Notes: generated from the letters alone by a model not told the origin. Numbered from the stretch's first letter, positions 7,799 through 16,779 are shown. The stretch: DNA of 64,000 nt from CALECP01 sp964389925 (GCA_964389925.1 CAYMGE010000022.1:1-64000); one strand, 5' to 3'. Program-made: numbers and translations.

Positions 7799-9585
7799 CA
7801 ACAAGAAAACTTCTTGTCCAAGAACAAAGTTTAGACGAGGGGCATTTGTCAGATGATGCGACGAATGCCGTTAGCTCAATGGAAGATAAGTCGCCGTTTG
7901 CTGCGTTTACAGAAGAGGCCTTTATCTTTGGAACGACCCAAGTTGAGGCTGTGTCGGGTGACTCATTGATGACGATTCAAGCGTGCGTTGCGGAGATGCT
8001 CGATGTGCCGAGCGCGTTTGTGTCGCTAGATGAGCCACTCAATACGATTATGACCGATTCGCTGATGGCGGTGCGGCTGTATCAGCGGGTTGTGCCAACT
8101 TCGGCCGATATTTCCCTCGTCCAATTTTGGCAGTTATCCATTACAGCGTTAGCCACTGCCATCGGCAATAGTTCGGACGAGCAATTGGCCGACTCATCTG
8201 ACTACGACGTGGATCAAGCTGTGCCGGCCGATTTGCGCCAAGCCGGTTGGCACCCTATTACACCTTCCCAGCAACTTTTCTACAACATGTACGCGCATTG
8301 CTCGGCTGAGAATCCGTCGATTGCCCAGCTACACGTTGCGCTACGGATTTTTGCCCCCGTTGATGTGAACGCAATGCGGCGTGCGTGCCAAACGTTTTCG
8401 GATCGGCATGATGGAGCGCGGGCTGTTTTTTACGTGCGCGACGGGCGTTGCTATCAGCGGGTTCGGCAGGGTGTTGCGGTTGATTTTCAGCACAGTCGCA
8501 TACCGTCTGAGCAAGCTGTACGCGACATCATTGACCAGACGAACAACATCGCCTGGAATATCAGCGACGATCACTGCGTCAAGTTTCATCTCTATCAATT
8601 GGACGACCATAACTTTGTCTTTCACATCAATACGCTTCACTTTGTTGCCGATGGCTGGGTGATGTGGATGACGATAGATGAGATAGGCAAGCTGTATAAG
8701 GCAGAGGTAGCGGGAGAGGCGGTCGATCTCCCCCCAGTTGGTCAACAGTTAATTGCATATAGTCGTCAAGAGATCGCCCGTTTGCATAGTGCTGAGGGGG
8801 AGCTTCTACGTCGTTACTGGAAACAAGAACTCGCTGGAACATTGGCAGATGTCCGAGTCAAAGCCGATTATCCCGCGCCAACTCATTACCAACACGCCGA
8901 TGTGCTGACGACTCGTCTCGATGAATCGTTGTGCCAAAAGATCAATCATTTTGTCAGCCAAGAGGGAATCACGCTCTATGCATTCCTCTTTGCTGTTGTA
9001 CAACTCACTCTCTTTAAGCACACTGGGCAATTTGAAGTGCGCCTTGCATCGCGTCTGACCAACCGCCTCTCAGAAGATGTGGCACAGACGCTGGCAAACG
9101 TGGCAACGGCAGCGGTTCTACGCATGCATTTGTCTCCTGATAAGACACTGCGTGATGTTTGCCAGCTTGCTTATGAGAAGGTAATGGGAGCAATTACTCA
9201 TCAGGGCTATCCCATTGTGGCAATGGCAGAAGATTTAGGCGTGATGCTCACCGAGGGCAGTGCGCCGCTTGCACCCATTATGTATAACTTGGAGCGCGTT
9301 CAAGCTGATCCAGGGATTGCACAGATATTTGATCCAGATAACGATGATCCCGTCAGATGGGGAGTATTGCCTGTCAATTGGTTGCAAGGTGTAGAGTTAA
9401 GCGGGTGGCAATCGACCGATTTTGGCTTGCTTTTCATGGAAACCGCTAGCGTCATCTCTTGTTTTATGTACTTCAATCCCCAACTCTACAAGCGCACCAC
9501 GATGGAGACTATTGGCGAGACGATTAAGACGACTGCTGAGACGATTGTCACAGACCCGACGCGCACAGTATCTTCACTATTTTAG
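7795..9585 (+). CDS. Carrier protein-condensation domain didomain NRPS protein
   Basis: This protein has 596 residues. After about 60 poorly conserved residues comes a carrier domain with its attachment serine in MTDSLMAV (Ser89). A condensation domain runs from about residue 145 to the end. The catalytic motif is LHFVADG at 281-287. The second His (His282), Asp286 and Gly287 of HHxxxDG are kept, but the first His is Leu, a known tolerated change. There is no adenylation domain. The likely job is to join the (halo)pyrrolyl group to an amine or alcohol, or to release the product. The acceptor is not encoded by any gene I recognise here, so it may be a small cellular metabolite. The gene ends the coupled operon. 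Confidence 0.85.
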   Translation: MTTRKLLVQEQSLDEGHLSDDATNAVSSMEDKSPFAAFTEEAFIFGTTQVEAVSGDSLMTIQACVAEMLDVPSAFVSLDEPLNTIMTDSLMAVRLYQRVVPTSADISLVQFWQLSITALATAIGNSSDEQLADSSDYDVDQAVPADLRQAGWHPITPSQQLFYNMYAHCSAENPSIAQLHVALRIFAPVDVNAMRRACQTFSDRHDGARAVFYVRDGRCYQRVRQGVAVDFQHSRIPSEQAVRDIIDQTNNIAWNISDDHCVKFHLYQLDDHNFVFHINTLHFVADGWVMWMTIDEIGKLYKAEVAGEAVDLPPVGQQLIAYSRQEIARLHSAEGELLRRYWKQELAGTLADVRVKADYPAPTHYQHADVLTTRLDESLCQKINHFVSQEGITLYAFLFAVVQLTLFKHTGQFEVRLASRLTNRLSEDVAQTLANVATAAVLRMHLSPDKTLRDVCQLAYEKVMGAITHQGYPIVAMAEDLGVMLTEGSAPLAPIMYNLERVQADPGIAQIFDPDNDDPVRWGVLPVNWLQGVELSGWQSTDFGLLFMETASVISCFMYFNPQLYKRTTMETIGETIKTTAETIVTDPTRTVSSLF

Positions 9586-9593
9586 CGGGAGAA

Positions 9594-10083
9594 ATGATGA
9601 GATGGTTTGGGCGATCACGAAAACGGACATTTATTGAGGCTTTGGAGCCAGTCGAGGCGCGGCGTACTGTCGTTCAAAAGACCATCTCCGCTTACACAGG
9701 TAAGAGTCGTCAAGAGCAGCTAGACGAAATCGCCGCGACCCAAGAGCCAGTCGAGATCAGTCCAGAAGAGCAGCAAGCCAACCGCAGTATCGCCATCGGC
9801 CGCCACCGACACCGCCCAAATCATCTTCATGAACGCCAATCTCGCCCAACTGCCTGAACTGCTCGATCTCGGTCAACAGTTTGAGAGCAACATGGACATG
9901 AATTTGGCGTGGTCGATCATTCCGGGAGTCGTGATGATCGGCAGCATTTTTATGCTGAATATCAGCTTCTTGTCGGTCGTTGGGCTGATGAATGCGGGGT
10001 TGGCAGCGGGGGTTGTGAACGCGATGTTGCCGTTGTGGCGAGCAGACGAAATCGAGAGTCGCCAACTCTCGCGCAGCAATTGA
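9594..10083 (+). pseudogene. Heavy-metal P-type ATPase with large internal deletion
   Basis: Positions 9594-9793 encode a basic/acidic N-terminus (MMRWFGRSRKRTFIEALEP and onward to NRSIAIG) of the type found before the first membrane segment. At 9794 the sequence jumps to the 3' end of a P-type ATPase, in a different frame, matching 106-358. The C-terminal frame stays open to the stop at 10081. Everything between, including the membrane domain, actuator domain and DKTG phosphorylation site, is missing. The junction falls on ATCGGCCGCC. This suggests deletion between short matches containing the CGGCCG motif, since NRSIAIG would itself be encoded by ...ATCGGC. No function is expected. Confidence 0.8.
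9794..10046 (+). repeat. Right copy of ~250-bp direct repeat (P-type ATPase 3' end)
   Basis: This copy matches 106-358 at about 94% by eye, in the same orientation. It forms the 3' half of the deleted ATPase pseudogene. The substitutions are mostly silent or conservative, so it probably diverged as a coding paralogue before the deletion. Confidence 0.9.
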
Positions 10084-10131
10084 CTGACCTGTTATAATTT
10101 GACCAACTAATAGAATGATTGGAGGTCTCAA

Positions 10132-11043
10132 ATGGTCGAAGTTGTCCCACTTAAATATGGCGTTACATTCAAACGGGTCTTTAGTGATCCGATTGTCTTT
10201 AATCAATTCGCATCCGATGTACTCGGTGTCCCCATCTCGGTTGATGAGGTCAAAATGGAGTATGAATACCCAGAAACGGTCGGTCATGTCAAACTAAAAT
10301 ATGACCTCTTTGCTGAGGACAAGGCGAATCGCACAATCGTTGAAATTCAGCACATCCGCGAAAGTGACTTTTTTGATCGCTTTCTCTACTATCATCTGAT
10401 TGCGCTTGTCGAACAGGTTCGCAACGCCTACTCCTATCGCATTGGGCGCACTGTTTACACCATTGTCGTCCTGACAAGCCAGCCAAGACCCGCCGAGTTG
10501 CAGTTTAGCCACGCCATTAGTAATATGAATCCTATCAATGAGTTTGGCAAACCGCTTGATGTTTACCCGCATCGTCTCGTCTTCTTGAGTCCGCGTAGCG
10601 TTAATGACGAAACCCCTGAGCGCGTGCGCCCATGGCTCAAATTGATCGCTGACTCTCTCGATAGCCAAATCGAGCCGGCCGATCATCAGTCGGGTCTTTT
10701 TCAGCAGATCATTGAACGCATCCGTCGCAATACTGTCTCACCCGAAGAACGCGCTCGCCTGATCGACGAAAACGCATGGGAAGATGCCAAACAAGAAGCA
10801 CGAGACGAAGGGCTTGCTGAAGGGCGTGCCGAAGGGCGTGCCGAAGGGCGTGCCGAAGGGATTGCCGAAGGGATTGCCGAGGGGCGTGCCGAAGGGATTG
10901 CCGAGGGGCGTGCCGAAGGGATTGCCGAGGGGCAAACGGAGGCAATTTTTGCTGTCGCAAGAAAAATGTTGGCAAATGGAGTCGAGATTGCGTTTATTGC
11001 CCAGATGACTGGCCTATCAATCGACGCAATTGAAGGTCTATAA
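10132..11043 (+). CDS. Rpn-family recombination-promoting nuclease / PD-(D/E)XK transposase-like protein
   Basis: This 303-residue protein belongs to the Rpn/PDDEXK_2 family. The opening PLKYGVTFKRVF is the family signature. YDLFAEDKANRTIVEIQ, near residue 65, carries the Asp and the E-x-Q pair of the nuclease core. The family promotes RecA-independent recombination in E. coli and is often multicopy. The C-terminal quarter has eleven four-residue repeats (G-x-A-E) followed by a short conserved ending, LSIDAIEGL. A TATAAT lies near 10093, and a GGAGGT ribosome-binding site lies 5-10 bp before the ATG. It sits just outside the right ATPase repeat and could be part of the mobile neighbourhood. 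Confidence 0.88.
   Translation: MVEVVPLKYGVTFKRVFSDPIVFNQFASDVLGVPISVDEVKMEYEYPETVGHVKLKYDLFAEDKANRTIVEIQHIRESDFFDRFLYYHLIALVEQVRNAYSYRIGRTVYTIVVLTSQPRPAELQFSHAISNMNPINEFGKPLDVYPHRLVFLSPRSVNDETPERVRPWLKLIADSLDSQIEPADHQSGLFQQIIERIRRNTVSPEERARLIDENAWEDAKQEARDEGLAEGRAEGRAEGRAEGIAEGIAEGRAEGIAEGRAEGIAEGQTEAIFAVARKMLANGVEIAFIAQMTGLSIDAIEGL
10810..10941 (+). repeat. 12-bp tandem repeat inside the Rpn gene
   Basis: Eleven consecutive 12-bp units run from here, ten close to GGGCGTGCCGAA or GGGATTGCCGAA and a last divergent one. They encode G-R/I/L-A-E. Because the unit is a multiple of three, copy-number change keeps the frame. Such arrays expand and shrink by slippage and are typical of Rpn C-termini. 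Confidence 0.92.
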
Positions 11044-11086
11044 CTAGCGACAAATTTAATTCACGTTTAAAGGAAGGAGATAGCTT

Positions 11087-13093
11087 TTGAAAAGCATTTG
11101 GAACGATACTGACGCAGCAGCCTACGCGGATGATCCGCTGGCAATGCGCGTCTACACTTCTCGATTACTGGGCAGCAACCCTGCCCTTGTGCTACACGGC
11201 GGTGGCAACACGTCCGTCAAGGCAACCGTCAACGATCTGTTTGGCGACCCTGTTGAACTGCTCTATGTGAAGGGGAGTGGTTGGGATTTAGGCACGATTG
11301 AAGCACCGGGATTTGCCCCTGTGCGGCTCGATGTCTTGATTCGCATGGCGCAGCTCGATACGTTGAGCGACACCGATATGGTGTTAAACCAGCGTGCGGC
11401 GATGATCGACCCGAACGCCCCCAACCCATCGGTTGAGGCGATTTTGCACGCGATCATCCCGTTTAAGTTTGTCGATCACTCGCACGCCGATTCGGTTGTG
11501 ACGATCACGAACACCCCCAACGGCGAGCAGAAAATCTGCGACATTTACGGCGAAAATATGCTGATCGTGCCGTATGTGATGCCCGGCTTTATTTTGGCGA
11601 AGACAATTTATGAGATGACGAAGGGCTTTTCGGCCGAAAAATGGCACACTCTCGACGGCATGATCCTGATGAATCACGGCGTTTTCTCCTTTGGTGCAGA
11701 CGGCAAAACGAGCTATGAACGCCACATCGACATCGTGTCTAAGGCGGAGGCATATCTGACCGAAACTGTGCCAGAATGGGTTGATATTTCTGTCGAGAAA
11801 GAGCCAAACGTGAGTGGTTTGGACGCAGAAAAATTATTGACGCTGGCACAACTTCGCAAGCAAGTATCTCAAAAGCGCGGTGTGCCAATGCTAGCCTCGC
11901 TTGACGGTTCACCCGCCGCTGTCGCGTTCTCCAACTTGACCAACGTCGCGGATATTGCGACTCGCGGCCCCATGACCCCCGATCACGTCATTCGCACAAA
12001 GCGGGTTGCGCTGATCTTCGACGGGAAAAATCCAACCGAGAAAGTCGCCGCTTACGCTGATGACTACGCGAATTATTTCGATAAGCACGCCGATGCGAGT
12101 TTGAAGATTCTGGATGCCGCGCCGCGTTGGGCAGTTTGGCAGGGTGAAGGGACGCTGGCATTCGGCCGAAATCCCAAAGAGACCAACATCATCACCGACA
12201 TCAAGCGCCACACCCAACGCGCCATTCAGGTCAGCGAAATGCTCGGCGGCTGGTCGGCGTTGGACGCGCAACACATCTTTGACGTGGAGTATTGGGAGTT
12301 AGAACAGGCGAAACTCGCCAAAGGCGGCACGCCACCACCACTACAAGGCAAAATCGCTATCGTGTCGGGCGGTGCAAGCGGGATCGGGCTGGCATGCGTC
12401 AACGAGCTGAACGCGCAGGGCGCGGTCGTCGCCGTGCTGGACATCAATCCTGACACGGCCGAACAGTTCAACACACCCAATCAGCATGGCATTGTCTGCG
12501 ACGTGACCGACTTTGCCCAGCTTGAGGCCGCTGTCGCCGCTACCGTGCAAACATTTGGCGGCCTCGACATTTTGATTCTCAACGCGGGGATGTTGCCACC
12601 GAGTCAGCCGATTGCCGACATGAGCGCGGACAATTGGGCAAAAAGCGTGGCGATCAACTTGACGAGTCAACAGCAGTTGCTCCAGCTTGCGATTCCATAT
12701 TTGAAAGAGGGGCTTGATCCCGCCGTCGTCATGATTGCGTCCAAAAATGTGCCGGCACCGGGTCCGGGCGCATCCGCCTACTCTGCCACCAAAGCGGGGG
12801 CAACACAGCTTGCCCGTGTCGCCGCGCTCGAACTGGCAGAATTTGGCATTCGCGTCAACATGCTGCATCCCAACGCCGTGTTTGACACGGCACTCTGGAC
12901 AGAGGAAGTGCTACAACAGCGGGCGCACCATTATGGGATGACGGTTGAGCAGTATAAAGCGCGTAATATGTTGGGGGTTGAGGTGAGATCGGCCGATGTC
13001 GCCGCCCTCGCCTGTGCAATGGCAGGGCAGCTATTCAGCCGCACGACGGGCGCACAACTGCCAATTGATGGTGGAAATGAGCGCGTGATTTAA
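11087..13093 (+). CDS. Bifunctional class II aldolase / short-chain dehydrogenase (rhamnulose-1-phosphate aldolase/lactaldehyde dehydrogenase type)
   Basis: This is a 668-residue two-domain enzyme. The N-terminal half is a class II aldolase: LHGGGNTSVK near residue 38, the metal-binding VDHSHADSVV near 130 and NHGVF near 200. The C-terminal half, from about residue 420, is a short-chain dehydrogenase with the VSGGASGIG cofactor loop, ILNAG and the SAYSATKAG catalytic Tyr-Lys segment. This pairing is the family annotated as rhamnulose-1-phosphate aldolase/alcohol dehydrogenase. It splits a deoxysugar phosphate and handles the lactaldehyde. No other rhamnose gene is nearby, so the exact sugar is not certain. 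It starts with TTG, 7 bp after a strong AGGAAGGAG site. The gene ends just before a hairpin terminator. Confidence 0.88.
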   Translation: MKSIWNDTDAAAYADDPLAMRVYTSRLLGSNPALVLHGGGNTSVKATVNDLFGDPVELLYVKGSGWDLGTIEAPGFAPVRLDVLIRMAQLDTLSDTDMVLNQRAAMIDPNAPNPSVEAILHAIIPFKFVDHSHADSVVTITNTPNGEQKICDIYGENMLIVPYVMPGFILAKTIYEMTKGFSAEKWHTLDGMILMNHGVFSFGADGKTSYERHIDIVSKAEAYLTETVPEWVDISVEKEPNVSGLDAEKLLTLAQLRKQVSQKRGVPMLASLDGSPAAVAFSNLTNVADIATRGPMTPDHVIRTKRVALIFDGKNPTEKVAAYADDYANYFDKHADASLKILDAAPRWAVWQGEGTLAFGRNPKETNIITDIKRHTQRAIQVSEMLGGWSALDAQHIFDVEYWELEQAKLAKGGTPPPLQGKIAIVSGGASGIGLACVNELNAQGAVVAVLDINPDTAEQFNTPNQHGIVCDVTDFAQLEAAVAATVQTFGGLDILILNAGMLPPSQPIADMSADNWAKSVAINLTSQQQLLQLAIPYLKEGLDPAVVMIASKNVPAPGPGASAYSATKAGATQLARVAALELAEFGIRVNMLHPNAVFDTALWTEEVLQQRAHHYGMTVEQYKARNMLGVEVRSADVAALACAMAGQLFSRTTGAQLPIDGGNERVI

Positions 13094-13120
13094 CAAGACC
13101 ACAGACATTCTGTGCGTGTT

Positions 13121-13153
13121 AGCCCGACCCCTTAAATGAGGTCGGGCTTTTTT
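13121..13153. terminator. Bidirectional intrinsic terminator
   Basis: The arms AGCCCGACC (13121-13129) and GGTCGGGCT (13140-13148) form a 9-bp perfect stem followed by six T on the plus strand. It lies between the convergent aldolase/dehydrogenase gene and the subtilase gene. Confidence 0.9.
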
Positions 13154-13155
13154 GT

Positions 13156-16100
13156 TTACCCTTCAGGCAATAGACCAAGCCAATAATCACTACCGCTCCA
13201 ATAGTAGCTACCCGACCAGTAGTAGCTGCCATTCCAATAGTAGGTTGCCAGATCATAGAGCGTGTTGCCAGACCAATAGTATGTGCCACCCCAGTAATAG
13301 GTTCCAGACCAATAGTAGGTTCCGCTCCAATAATAAGTGCCGCTCCAGTAGTAAGTGCCGCTCCAGTAATAGGTTCCAGACCAATAGTAGGTCCCATTCC
13401 AGAAGTAGCCGTCGGACTCGGCCGATAATGCGCTTTCATTTGTCACCCGCACTATCGGCTCAACACCTGCATCAATGACGACGTTTGTGCAGCGATACTG
13501 ATTGCCACTCTGCTGTTTGGCAACCACCCAACGGTGATTGCGGTAGGTTTGCTGCGTGACCGTTTGACCCGGCTGGATCGTCTGACGCATTTCAGGGCTG
13601 CCGCTATAGTTTATCCAGAACAAATACATCGTTTCGTCACTCAGATTTTTCACCATCAGCGTCGTGCTACCGATGCCGATCAACTCAGAGCGCACGCTGT
13701 CTAGTTCCTCACAGCGTGGGTCGCGCCCATGTATACGATAGCCACCCGCTGCCTCGTCATAGTAAGCAGGGCCGACATAACGTCCGCCAGCCTGCATATT
13801 TTGTGAGACATTGCCGCTATAATTGCCATAGATGGCGTTATAGGGATTGATGCGACCAGCTCCTTGCTGGAAGATGCTAAACGTCGTCTGCTGACCGGCC
13901 GCGTTATGGACAAGCGGCTGTGCCGATGCTTGTAGGCGGAATTTGACTTGATCGGGGGTCAGGTTGGGATTTTCTTGCAACATGAGCGCAACTACGCCAG
14001 AGGTAGCGGCGGTAGCGGCCGATGTACCCGATCCCAAATAGTAGCCGTTGTCTGTTCTTTGTACCTTTTTGTTTGTCGCGTATCGACTATTTGAGAGCTG
14101 CGGCTGGGCGATATGTGCGCCCGGTGCAACGATGTCGGGCTTGACAAAGCCCATTTCTGTCGGCCCTGCCGCGCTAAATGGTGGAATGTAGTCATCGCTT
14201 GGATCGCCTACGGTGTAGGCATCCGTGTACGCACCGACTGTGATGACCATCGGATCATTGCCCGGAATTGTGATAGAACCGGCATACGGGCCTGTGTTAC
14301 CGGCCGCGGCAACGACGACGATACCGGCATCCCATAACAGTTCGACTGCTGTGTTGATCGGGTTTTCCCAATAAGGCCCCGTCACAGGCCCCATCAACGA
14401 TAGATTGACGACACGAATGTTTAACGCTGTGCGATTGTTATAGATAAACTCAAGCCCGCGTAATACGTCTCCATAAGTTGATTTACCATCGGGATCAAGC
14501 ACGCGAATATCATAAATGTTTGCATTGGGCGCAACGCTGACATACTGTCCGTTGTGCTGCTCATTGCCAGCGATGATGCTCGCCATAAACGTACCATGAC
14601 CATTCTCATCAACGTCCGTTTGAGGCAAAGCATTGTAACGAAGAACAACATTGTCTTTGAGAACGGCCGGATTGACACCTGTATCGACAACGGCGATACC
14701 GATGCCATTTCCACGAATGCCATTGTTGTGAACGGCGGGGATGCCGAGTTCATTTAAGTAGTCAAGGGGGGTCACTTGGGCGGCTGTAACTTTTTGTGTC
14801 TCGTATGGTGCTAGGTAGCTGCCATCGACGATTTCGCGCTGACCGCCCGGCACGCGCCACGCGACTGAAATGTGATCCCCTCCTGTGCCTTCTTTGTGCA
14901 GCACTTCGATGTAATAGCGTTGTCCACCTTCAAGGCGAATGTCGGCCGATTCCTGAGAGGCTTGCCAATCCCACTCGTGATAGTATGTCCACTCGGTGGC
15001 ACTTGCAATCATTTGCGCTTCATCGGGGCGGTCGGTTGTGCTAAGGAAGAGTTGGGCGGAATTATTGCCAGCCACCCAAAAGGTGTAGTCACCTGTCACG
15101 GGTGGATAGATATACCCTCGTATGCGTGCGCCATAGTTGTCGGCACGATTTGGTGCTAAATCCAACTGATCTATCTCAATTGCGCCAGATGGCGTGTTTG
15201 GATAGTTAGCGTGATCGAGCAGGTGGTTTACGTCTGTGCCGGGGATGTTCAGCCAGTATTCACGCGAGATCGTGCCACGACTGTCATCGGGGCGCGTGCG
15301 GAAAAGCGCACTGTTGGGAATCGGCCGTTTCGATAAATTAGGCCCTTGATAAGAGACCGAGAGCGCATCATTGCCCGTCGCCTCAAAATAGTCAACCATG
15401 ATGTTGTGATAGCCACGCTTTAGAAAGATCGTGCCAGACCGCTCTTGCAGCCCATGTAGGCCATCGTTGTCTACGACAATTTGGCTGTTGATTCGCAAGC
15501 GACTGCCCTCGTCTGACTGTGTGTAGAACGTGTAATCACCATCAACAGCGACATAAACAAAGCCGCTATAGCGAAAAGCGTAATAGTCGGCTTGGGCACG
15601 TGGCGAGAGATCGAAATTGGCAACTGTGCCGTGATAGGTCGGGACGAGGTTTTCAAAGTTTGGCAACGCCGACCAAGCACCTTGATAGTACTGATAGTAA
15701 AGACCGTTGTCGCTGGTGCGAGATGTGTCATCTGTTTGCTGGTTTAGGGTGATATTATCGAGGTAGAAGGTTGGCTGAGATGCTTCGGTCAAACTTTGCC
15801 AGATGATGCCATGAATGCGCGTATCGGCCGACAGCATCTCATCCAGCGCGACCTCATATTTGACCCAAGCACCTTTCTCGGCCGTTACTGTCGTTTGCGA
15901 CGCGCCCCAATCAATCCCATCGGCTGTCACCAACTGCAACCAGAGCGTCTGCCCGCCCGTTTCCCCGCCGTGTAGCCAAAAGCTCAATGTGTCTACTTCA
16001 GATGTGCGAAATGGCTCGTCTGTTTTCAGATAGAACGCCGCATGTGCCGCTTCAAGCGACACAGCGAGGCTATTAAGATTATCCGTTTGCGTTATCTCCG

Positions 16101-16683
16101 GGTTTGCGGCGTTTAGCTCGACCGATCCCCAAGGCATGACCTCCCAATTTGTCGCCAAGCTATCGGTGTACAGCAGTTGCGCCGACGAGTTAACAAATTC
16201 AACGGGTGCAGTATCTCGATTGTTTGATGCCTGCTGCGGTGTGCCTTCATTCGCCACCGTCGGCAGATAGAGCGTGTAGAGGGTGGGGGGTTCTATCGGC
16301 CGACGTGCCGTTTGTGTGATAATCGCAGTCGAGGAAATCGCATTATCGAGCGTGTGTAAAGGCGCATCGAGCGCGACATTCTCAACGCCCTCTAGCGATT
16401 CCAACGCTGCCATTTGCAACGGCGGAATCGAGACCACGTAGCTGTCAATGAATGGTACTTCCTCAACAACCAGCCCGCCAACAGAGCCAATCGCCCTGTC
16501 GATGTCGGTGAAGCCATCGGCCGCACGCACCACAACACGTATTGTGGGCAGAGCTGATGTCTCATCAGCAGTCACTTGTTTGGGGGTTGCCCAAACGAAA
16601 AAGAGGCCAATGATGACAATGACCAGAACGGTTAAACGTTGGAAGGAATTTTCCTTGGAGACTTTACCAATACATTCAAACAT
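13156..16683 (-). CDS. Secreted subtilisin-like (S8) protease with two PA14 domains and YYWSG repeat tail
   Basis: This is an exported protein of 1175 residues. An N-terminal hydrophobic segment (VLVIVIIGLFFVWA) acts as signal or anchor. An I9-like propeptide region (about 45-110) follows, then a variable domain. Two PA14-type carbohydrate-binding domains come next, each with the G-DYTF core (about 335-460 and 470-640). The S8 catalytic domain has Asp in AVVDTGVN, His in NGHGTF and Ser in GTSAATAATSG. The last 83 residues are repeats of Y-Y-W-S-G-T, broken once by a short spacer. ATG 16683 is chosen because TAGGAG lies 6 bp before it. The TTG immediately before would leave too short a spacing. 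It probably degrades protein bound to polysaccharide outside the cell. Confidence 0.9.
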   Translation of the reverse strand: MFECIGKVSKENSFQRLTVLVIVIIGLFFVWATPKQVTADETSALPTIRVVVRAADGFTDIDRAIGSVGGLVVEEVPFIDSYVVSIPPLQMAALESLEGVENVALDAPLHTLDNAISSTAIITQTARRPIEPPTLYTLYLPTVANEGTPQQASNNRDTAPVEFVNSSAQLLYTDSLATNWEVMPWGSVELNAANPEITQTDNLNSLAVSLEAAHAAFYLKTDEPFRTSEVDTLSFWLHGGETGGQTLWLQLVTADGIDWGASQTTVTAEKGAWVKYEVALDEMLSADTRIHGIIWQSLTEASQPTFYLDNITLNQQTDDTSRTSDNGLYYQYYQGAWSALPNFENLVPTYHGTVANFDLSPRAQADYYAFRYSGFVYVAVDGDYTFYTQSDEGSRLRINSQIVVDNDGLHGLQERSGTIFLKRGYHNIMVDYFEATGNDALSVSYQGPNLSKRPIPNSALFRTRPDDSRGTISREYWLNIPGTDVNHLLDHANYPNTPSGAIEIDQLDLAPNRADNYGARIRGYIYPPVTGDYTFWVAGNNSAQLFLSTTDRPDEAQMIASATEWTYYHEWDWQASQESADIRLEGGQRYYIEVLHKEGTGGDHISVAWRVPGGQREIVDGSYLAPYETQKVTAAQVTPLDYLNELGIPAVHNNGIRGNGIGIAVVDTGVNPAVLKDNVVLRYNALPQTDVDENGHGTFMASIIAGNEQHNGQYVSVAPNANIYDIRVLDPDGKSTYGDVLRGLEFIYNNRTALNIRVVNLSLMGPVTGPYWENPINTAVELLWDAGIVVVAAAGNTGPYAGSITIPGNDPMVITVGAYTDAYTVGDPSDDYIPPFSAAGPTEMGFVKPDIVAPGAHIAQPQLSNSRYATNKKVQRTDNGYYLGSGTSAATAATSGVVALMLQENPNLTPDQVKFRLQASAQPLVHNAAGQQTTFSIFQQGAGRINPYNAIYGNYSGNVSQNMQAGGRYVGPAYYDEAAGGYRIHGRDPRCEELDSVRSELIGIGSTTLMVKNLSDETMYLFWINYSGSPEMRQTIQPGQTVTQQTYRNHRWVVAKQQSGNQYRCTNVVIDAGVEPIVRVTNESALSAESDGYFWNGTYYWSGTYYWSGTYYWSGTYYWSGTYYWSGTYYWGGTYYWSGNTLYDLATYYWNGSYYWSGSYYWSGSDYWLGLLPEG
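13159..13407 (-). repeat. 18-bp coding tandem repeat, YYWSGT hexapeptide tail
   Basis: Eight units of an 18-bp sequence encode Y/F-Y/F-W-S/N/G-G-T. A seven-residue spacer follows, then three more units and a final DYWLG. The units are nearly identical in DNA in the middle of the array and diverge at its ends, as expected for tandem expansion. Confidence 0.92.
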
Positions 16684-16779
16684 CAATTGCTCCTACAAAA
16701 GCAGATAAATTCGGGTGGGGTATACGGGGTGATTTGAAACGTTCACGCCAGCAGTAAATCTGAGTTTAGGACTTTTTTC

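Noticed and set aside
9590..10083. Two small intact genes at the ATPase remnant
   Set aside because: The N- and C-terminal parts belong to one ATPase family but are out of frame and lack all catalytic regions between them.
10709..10975. Long antisense frame rich in RHAPRQSL repeats
   Set aside because: It is the mirror of the 12-bp repeat in the Rpn gene and has no independent start signal or family.
12341..12868. Antisense open frame inside the aldolase/dehydrogenase gene
   Set aside because: No family motif; explained by the codon pattern of the sense gene.
13180..13400. Regular repeated units resembling a CRISPR array
   Set aside because: The 18-bp units follow each other without spacers and keep the reading frame of the protease tail; no cas genes are near.
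13119..13478. Two open frames (one per strand) over the subtilase tail
   Set aside because: They arise from the 18-bp repeat in other frames, one crosses the terminator, and neither has a recognisable product.
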